A program made the translations under genes and the position numbers. A stretch of DNA of 16,525 bases from Candidatus Bathyarchaeota archaeon (GTDB taxonomy: Archaea; Thermoproteota; Bathyarchaeia; TCS64): NCBI GenBank assembly GCA_030691555.1, contig JAUYEB010000226.1, positions 1-16,525 of the forward strand, in the 5' to 3' direction. Within the stretch, counting starts at the first letter, position 1, and every line of letters starts with the position of its first letter. Below are positions 12,939-16,525 of this stretch, in pieces. Below the pieces are notes generated by a model. The model saw only the letters and a program-made list of their open reading frames with translations, had not been told where the DNA came from and did no database searches.

Positions 12939-14006
12939 ATGCACCCCCACCTCACCCACGGGACCCCATCGACCTCCTTCCAGCCGGCGCCCGAGATGCT
13001 GGGCGCCAGGGCAGCAGCTAGGCCACTCCAAACGGGCTTACCCAAGCTTGATGAGATGGTGGGCGGGCTGGAGCCGGGACTCCTCCACCTCTTCTACGGC
13101 TCCGAGAAGGGCGGCCTACCCGACAGGCTCCTCCACCACCTCCTCGTCGAGGCGGTCAAGGAGCCCGAGGCGAGGGCCATCCACCTGCTCTGCGGCAACT
13201 ACCGCCGCTCACGCACAACCCTCGACATGGAGCTGCTGCTCAACCTCGTGGAGCGCGCTGGACTCGAGCCACGCGACGCCTTCGACCGAATCCACCTAGT
13301 CTGCGCCTTCACCGAGAGGCAGCAGATCGAGGCAGTCGACCACATGGAGGGAATACTAGCCGAGAACCCGGGCGTCGGTGTCGTCGCCGTCCAGCAGATG
13401 GCCAAACTCTTCGCGGGCCCCCCGCTCGTCAGCAGGGCGACCCGCGAGAACCTCGGGGACATGGTCTCCCGCCTCATCAGGCTCTGCGCCGAGGCGGGGG
13501 TCCCCGTCGTAGCGTCGGCCTCACCATCCCCCTACGGGAGGCCCGTCCCCGCGCCGGAGGGGGGAACACACATCACCCACCTCGCCAAGGTCTCCGTCTA
13601 CCTGCGCGCCATGAAGGGGGGCGGAGCAACGGCATATCTACTAAACCACCACGAAAAGGCGAGGATCGGGAGGAGGATAGACCTAGAGGAAGGCGAACTT
13701 GGATTGGGCAGGGTAACGAAACTATCGACGCGCATGAGGCTGCAGGAGCAGATGAGGCAGCTAAGGGATCGCTACAGGAGCGCCCTAAAGGACGAGGAGA
13801 TGAAGACGGCCTTCGACGGCCTCTGGGACGCCTGGTCGAGCGAGCAGGGCGCCATGATCTACAGCGACGTCCTCTCCGCCCTCGACCTACTCACCCTCAC
13901 CGCCACGGTGGACAACAGGCGACAGATCGAGTCCCTACGAGCCCTAAACCAGGAGACGCGCCAGCTCCTCGAGAAGCTCATAGCGAGGGAGGCCAGTGCG
14001 GGTTGA
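12939..14006 (+). CDS. RecA/RadA/KaiC-fold protein with degenerate ATPase motifs
   Basis: A 355-residue protein with the layout of a RecA/RadB/KaiC core: TGLPKLDEMVGGLEPGLLHLF (split at about residues 32-52), then YGSEKGGLPDRL where Walker A G-x-x-G-x-G-K-[ST] should be. VGVVAVQQM (146-154) lies where Walker B needs an Asp. Both nucleotide motifs are lost, so it probably does not hydrolyse ATP in the usual way; it may be a structural or regulatory paralogue of RadA/RadB. Residues about 265-350 add a charged helical region likely to be coiled coil (RLQEQMRQLRDRYRSALKD). The start ATG fits a TATA-like CCTTAAAAGC 30-40 bases upstream. It is divergent from bshBC. Confidence 0.6.
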   Translation: MHPHLTHGTPSTSFQPAPEMLGARAAARPLQTGLPKLDEMVGGLEPGLLHLFYGSEKGGLPDRLLHHLLVEAVKEPEARAIHLLCGNYRRSRTTLDMELLLNLVERAGLEPRDAFDRIHLVCAFTERQQIEAVDHMEGILAENPGVGVVAVQQMAKLFAGPPLVSRATRENLGDMVSRLIRLCAEAGVPVVASASPSPYGRPVPAPEGGTHITHLAKVSVYLRAMKGGGATAYLLNHHEKARIGRRIDLEEGELGLGRVTKLSTRMRLQEQMRQLRDRYRSALKDEEMKTAFDGLWDAWSSEQGAMIYSDVLSALDLLTLTATVDNRRQIESLRALNQETRQLLEKLIAREASAG

Positions 14007-14154
14007 GAGCCTGCTCCTCGACGTTGGGTGTTGGTGTTGGTACGAACTCAGCTATCAGTATCTGCGGAGATTGCCCCTACATGATACCCGGGGATACATG
14101 TACGCGAACGGGTGTGTCTTCATACCGACTATAATACGACTGTATAACTGCTGA
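13996..14154 (+). CDS. Possible 52-aa Cys/Tyr-rich ORF overlapping the RecA-like gene
   Basis: GTG at 13996, overlapping the last 11 bases of the RecA-fold gene and preceded by GAGGGAGG, opens a 52-residue frame. It has five Cys, three Trp/Phe and six Tyr residues (DVGCWCWYELSYQYLRR, then GYMYANGCVFIPTIIRLYNC). A C-x-C and two more Cys near the end could bind metal. Overlap and a ribosome site favour translation; the unusual composition and no known family argue for chance. Confidence 0.3.
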   Translation: MRVESLLLDVGCWCWYELSYQYLRRLPLHDTRGYMYANGCVFIPTIIRLYNC

Positions 14155-14163
14155 ACGCTATTT

Positions 14164-14193
14164 AGAAAAAAAGCTTAAAAAAAATTAGAAAAA
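14164..14193 (-). terminator. Multi-T-run terminator of ftsZ
   Basis: Directly after the ftsZ stop the minus strand has T-runs of 5, 8 and 7 (CTTTTTC, AATTTTTTTTAAG, CTTTTTTTC). This is a typical strong archaeal intrinsic terminator without a hairpin. Confidence 0.75.
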
Positions 14194-14195
14194 GA

Positions 14196-15227
14196 TTAGA
14201 AAAGCTTGAAGCGTTTCGGCTTCTGGGTCTGGTTCAGGAAGGCACTCTCTACGCCCGTCAGGCAGACGAAGACGTGGGCGCTCCCCTGCATCTCTGGGAC
14301 TACTTTTGCGCCCCAGATTATCTTCGCCTTCGGCGAGATAGACTTCGTCACCATCTCACCTGAGCGGTAGACCTCGTCCAGGGTCAGGTCCTCACCACCG
14401 GATACGTGGATGAGGACACCATAGGCCTTGGTCACGTCGTTTATGTCGAGGAGCTGCCCGTCGAGGGCTACCTTGACGGCCTTCTCGACCTTCTCCTCGC
14501 CCTGGCCCCAGCCTGCGCCTATCGCGGCGATGCCCTTCTTCTCCATGATGGCCCTGAGGTCCATGAAGTCCAGGTTGATGAGGCTAGCCGTCGTGATGGT
14601 CTCGGTTATGTCCTTGACGAAGACGCCGACGAGCTCGTTGGCCACGCCGAGCGCCTCCTGGAACGGCAGGTCTCCTGCCACCTTCACGAGCTTGTTGTTG
14701 TCGATCGTGACGACCGTGTCACACGCCTTCTTGAGGCGCTCGATGGCGCTCCGTGCGGTCTCCATCCTGACGCGCTCGATCGCGAAGGGAATCGTGTTTA
14801 CGCCCACGACGAGTGGGCCGGTCCCCTTGAGAGACTCCGCTAGGGCGCATGAGGCGCCTGTGCCGGTTCCTCCGCCGAGGCCGGAGACTAGGAAGACGAT
14901 GCTCGAGCCGGCGATCTCCTTCTTGATGACCTCTAGGCTCTCGCGGAGTGCCTGTTCGCCCTTCTCTGCGTAGCCACCACAGCCCAAACCGTGGGTCGTC
15001 TTCTCGCCGATGAGAATCCTCTTGTCGGCTTTGCATATGCTGAGGTGGTTAGCGTCGGTGTTCAACGCTAGGAGGCGGCCGCCGGTCATCCCCCTCTGCT
15101 TTATCCAGGAGACGATGTTACATCCGGCCCCGCCGAGCCCTATGACAGAGACCTGAGGTCTAGACATCCTCGCGATCTCGTCGATCCTTTCCTGATCCAG
15201 ATCATACTTCAACTGAGATTCTAGCAA
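14196..15227 (-). CDS. ftsZ: Cell-division GTPase FtsZ
   Basis: A 343-residue tubulin-fold GTPase that polymerises into the division ring. GLGGAGCN (30-37) is the first phosphate loop, NTDAN (56-60) follows, GGGTGTG (118-124) is the tubulin signature, and NLDFMD (218-223) is the T7 loop that triggers hydrolysis in the next subunit. All key residues are intact. An N-terminal helix of about 25 residues resembles other archaeal FtsZ proteins. The C-terminus ends KPKRFKLF, a short basic-hydrophobic tail that could be the contact peptide for membrane anchors. The start is TTG at 15227, with TTTATAAT (15257-15264) upstream; ATG at 15167 is the alternative but would remove the N-terminal helix. Confidence 0.93.
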   Translation of the reverse strand: MLESQLKYDLDQERIDEIARMSRPQVSVIGLGGAGCNIVSWIKQRGMTGGRLLALNTDANHLSICKADKRILIGEKTTHGLGCGGYAEKGEQALRESLEVIKKEIAGSSIVFLVSGLGGGTGTGASCALAESLKGTGPLVVGVNTIPFAIERVRMETARSAIERLKKACDTVVTIDNNKLVKVAGDLPFQEALGVANELVGVFVKDITETITTASLINLDFMDLRAIMEKKGIAAIGAGWGQGEEKVEKAVKVALDGQLLDINDVTKAYGVLIHVSGGEDLTLDEVYRSGEMVTKSISPKAKIIWGAKVVPEMQGSAHVFVCLTGVESAFLNQTQKPKRFKLF

Positions 15228-15256
15228 CTTACTTTCCCTGAGTCGATTATGTACGA

Positions 15257-15264
15257 ATTATAAA
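15257..15264 (-). promoter_or_regulatory. TATA-like box of ftsZ
   Basis: TTTATAAT on the minus strand predicts transcription from about 15235, under 10 bases before the TTG start. The divergent gene has TTTATATC at 15360-15367, predicting a start near 15390. Confidence 0.55.
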
Positions 15265-15287
15265 TAAAGAAATTATGGAGAATCAAC

Positions 15288-15354
15288 TGATATGAATGAT
15301 ACATAACGATGATATGGATTAGTGAAGGGTTTCATGGGTGTTTATCAATCCATA
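15288..15354. repeat. Direct and inverted TATGGATT-like repeats between ftsZ and its divergent neighbour
   Basis: TGATATGAATGA (15288-15299) recurs as TGATATGGATTA (15310-15321), 22 bases apart, about two helical turns. TATGGATT (15313-15320) is exactly inverted as AATCCATA (15347-15354). Set between two promoters, these look like binding sites for a regulator shared by both genes. The protein is unknown. Confidence 0.4.
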
Positions 15355-15432
15355 ATTTATTTATATCATCCAATATAGATGGATTTTCTGTGGAAGAGGC
15401 GTTACTCAGGATTGTCTAAAGAGAGAAAAGTC

Positions 15433-15960
15433 ATGCCTGATGAGATTATGAATCAGGTGAAGAATAATTATAAAAATTTTAAGGAAGATAAAAAAAGAGA
15501 AGTAGAACCTGCCAGCGAGAAAATAGTTCAGAAGGGCTACGAGCCCGGTGAGGGGTTCAAACGAGTCTTCTCAGGGATGATGGGAGACACGGGGAAAGAC
15601 CCCATCCGGGCGAGTCCCCCGAAGAAGAACGATGGTTTCAACAAGATATTCTCATCTCTCGTTGGGGAGGCCAACTTATCCTACCCAAACAGTGAGGCTC
15701 GACAAGCGGATGCTGAGGAGGTCGGAGGCAGTGACGCGGTTATCGAAGCGTCACCCTCTCCAGCTGCAATGGAGGCCAACGCCGTAGCTCCGAGTTCCGA
15801 TCAGACCTCCGTATTCGAGAGGCTCTCAAGGATAGCCTCCGAGGCGCCGACCCCTAAGCCGCACGAGCAGGCCGTTGAGGCCAGTCCGGTGAAGGAGGAG
15901 CCCACGCCCGAGAATCATAAGATGTCGGTGTTCGAGAGGCTCTCCAAGCATAAAGTATAG
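15433..15960 (+). CDS. Disordered 175-aa protein with four short F-x-[RK] motifs, divergent from ftsZ
   Basis: No family is recognised. The 175-residue protein is hydrophilic, rich in Glu, Lys, Ser, Pro and Ala, without Cys or membrane segments, and probably disordered. Four short motifs stand out: GFKRVFSGMMGD (41-52), GFNKIFSSLVGE (68-79), SVFERLSRIASE (126-137) and SVFERLSKHKV (165-175). Each is an amphipathic F-x-[RK]-hydrophobic segment in polar linker, as in multivalent adaptor proteins. The frame is open from ATG 15379, but TTTATATC (15360-15367) predicts transcription from about 15390, so ATG 15433, after AAAGAGAGAAAAG, is preferred. Adjacency to ftsZ suggests a division-related role, which is only inference. 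Confidence 0.65.
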   Translation: MPDEIMNQVKNNYKNFKEDKKREVEPASEKIVQKGYEPGEGFKRVFSGMMGDTGKDPIRASPPKKNDGFNKIFSSLVGEANLSYPNSEARQADAEEVGGSDAVIEASPSPAAMEANAVAPSSDQTSVFERLSRIASEAPTPKPHEQAVEASPVKEEPTPENHKMSVFERLSKHKV

Positions 15961-16012
15961 ATCCATATCTACCTCTCCTCGTTTTAACATTCTATCTATT
16001 AATTCGGAGAAT

Positions 16013-16097
16013 TGGTGCAGGGGGTGGGGCTCGAACCCACGGAGGACTAACCATCAGGTCCTGAACCTGACCCCTTTGGCCACTCGGGAACCCCTGC
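16013..16097 (-). tRNA. tRNA-Leu (anticodon CAG), CCA encoded
   Basis: On the minus strand the acceptor GCAGGGG pairs with CCCCTGC, followed by A and an encoded CCA. The anticodon stem TCAGG/CCTGA encloses the loop TTCAGGA, so the anticodon is CAG (Leu, codon CUG). The T-arm contains GGGTTCGAGCCCC, which has the box B consensus, and the D-arm has the AGTGGCCAAAGGGGT pattern. The variable arm is long, as in class II tRNAs. No intron is seen. It begins only 15 bases after the gcvH stop on the same strand, so it may share that transcript. Confidence 0.95.
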
Positions 16098-16112
16098 CCG
16101 GAAAACGGGTGG

Positions 16113-16517
16113 CTAGTGTTTGAGCGTCTCTATGTGCTGTTTATACTTTTCGGCGTCCATAAGCTTCGCGGCGTTGGCGTCCCAGTTGCTCGGCTTGATC
16201 TTGGCTATCCATCCCTCGCCGTATGGGTCGGTGTTGATCTTCTCCGGGCTGTCGAGCAGCGCCTGATTGACCTCGACCACCTTGCCGGTCACGGGGCTGT
16301 AGAGGTCTGAGACCGCCTTCACGGACTCGACGGCGCCGACGGCCTGGCCCTGGGCCACCTCGGCGTCTACCTTTGGTGGCTCGACGTACACGATCTCGTG
16401 GAGCTGGGCCTGTGCGTAGTCGCTGATCCCGATTATTACGACGTCTCCGCTGGGCTTGGCCCACTCGTGCTCCTTTGTGTAGTAGTATCCGGTTTCTACC
16501 TTTGATCCGTCAGTCAT
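16113..16517 (-). CDS. gcvH: Glycine cleavage system H protein
   Basis: A 134-residue lipoyl-domain protein. YYYTKEHEWAK (11-21) opens the fold, GISDYAQAQLHEIVYVEPP (30-48) follows, and ESVKAVSDLYSP (64-75) contains Lys67, the lipoylated residue. The C-terminal part (LLDSPEKINTDPYGEGWIAKIKP) is also typical. The H protein carries the aminomethyl group from P protein to T protein and is reduced by L protein; in some organisms H-like proteins serve lipoate transfer. No other gcv gene is in the window. The start ATG is complete at 16517, eight bases from the edge, so any upstream partner lies outside. Confidence 0.95.
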   Translation of the reverse strand: MTDGSKVETGYYYTKEHEWAKPSGDVVIIGISDYAQAQLHEIVYVEPPKVDAEVAQGQAVGAVESVKAVSDLYSPVTGKVVEVNQALLDSPEKINTDPYGEGWIAKIKPSNWDANAAKLMDAEKYKQHIETLKH

Positions 16518-16525
16518 GCCTTGAC

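Noticed and set aside
1..16525. CRISPR arrays, insertion sequences, integrases, prophage genes
   Set aside because: No spaced repeat array, transposase motif, terminal inverted repeats or attachment duplication at the tRNA-Leu was seen.

Overview
The window reads as chromosomal DNA of an archaeon. It carries archaeal prefoldin beta, an FtsZ with an N-terminal extension, a PAC2-family protein, a PPC-domain protein and a DHH phosphoesterase. There are TATA-like boxes about 25-35 bases before many starts, oligo-T terminators, several GTG/TTG starts and a CCA-encoding tRNA-Leu. An uncultured member of the TACK group (for example Bathyarchaeia-like) is my best guess, at low confidence. Coding DNA from about 2400 onward is GC-rich; 840-2400 is more AT-rich and more broken up.

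Layout. Positions 1-2400 look accessory: two head-to-head AbrB-type small regulators sharing a short promoter region with three tandem 9-bp repeats, an unidentified 84-aa protein, a clear TPP riboswitch followed only by an 18-codon ORF, a small basic ORF, a decayed flavodoxin start and an intact flavodoxin. Positions 2400-8150 hold mostly conserved archaeal genes: DHH phosphoesterase, an unrecognised protein, a PAC2 protein convergent with prefoldin beta, an M23-like protein, a PPC-domain protein, a small coiled-coil protein and a DUF2797 zinc-finger protein.

The most striking region is 8212-12794. It has two tandem DinB-fold proteins, then a glycosyltransferase matching BshA. Convergent to it is a two-gene unit of a PIG-L-type deacetylase (BshB) and a BshC-type cysteine ligase. 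Together these are all three steps known to make bacillithiol (GlcNAc-malate, deacetylation, cysteine addition). DinB-fold proteins are the family that includes bacillithiol S-transferases (BstA/YfiT-like), so the block looks like a compact make-and-use locus for bacillithiol or a close relative in an archaeon. BshA lacks a normal start codon (ACG stands where ATG is expected) and BshC carries a four-cysteine zinc-ribbon-like insertion.

Divergent from bshBC is a RecA/RadA-fold protein whose Walker A and B motifs are both degenerate. Then come ftsZ on the minus strand and, divergent from it, a disordered protein with four copies of a short F-x-[RK]-hydrophobic motif, a possible FtsZ partner. 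The window ends with tRNA-Leu(CAG) 15 bases downstream of the gene for glycine cleavage H protein. No CRISPR array, transposase, integrase or rRNA was seen.
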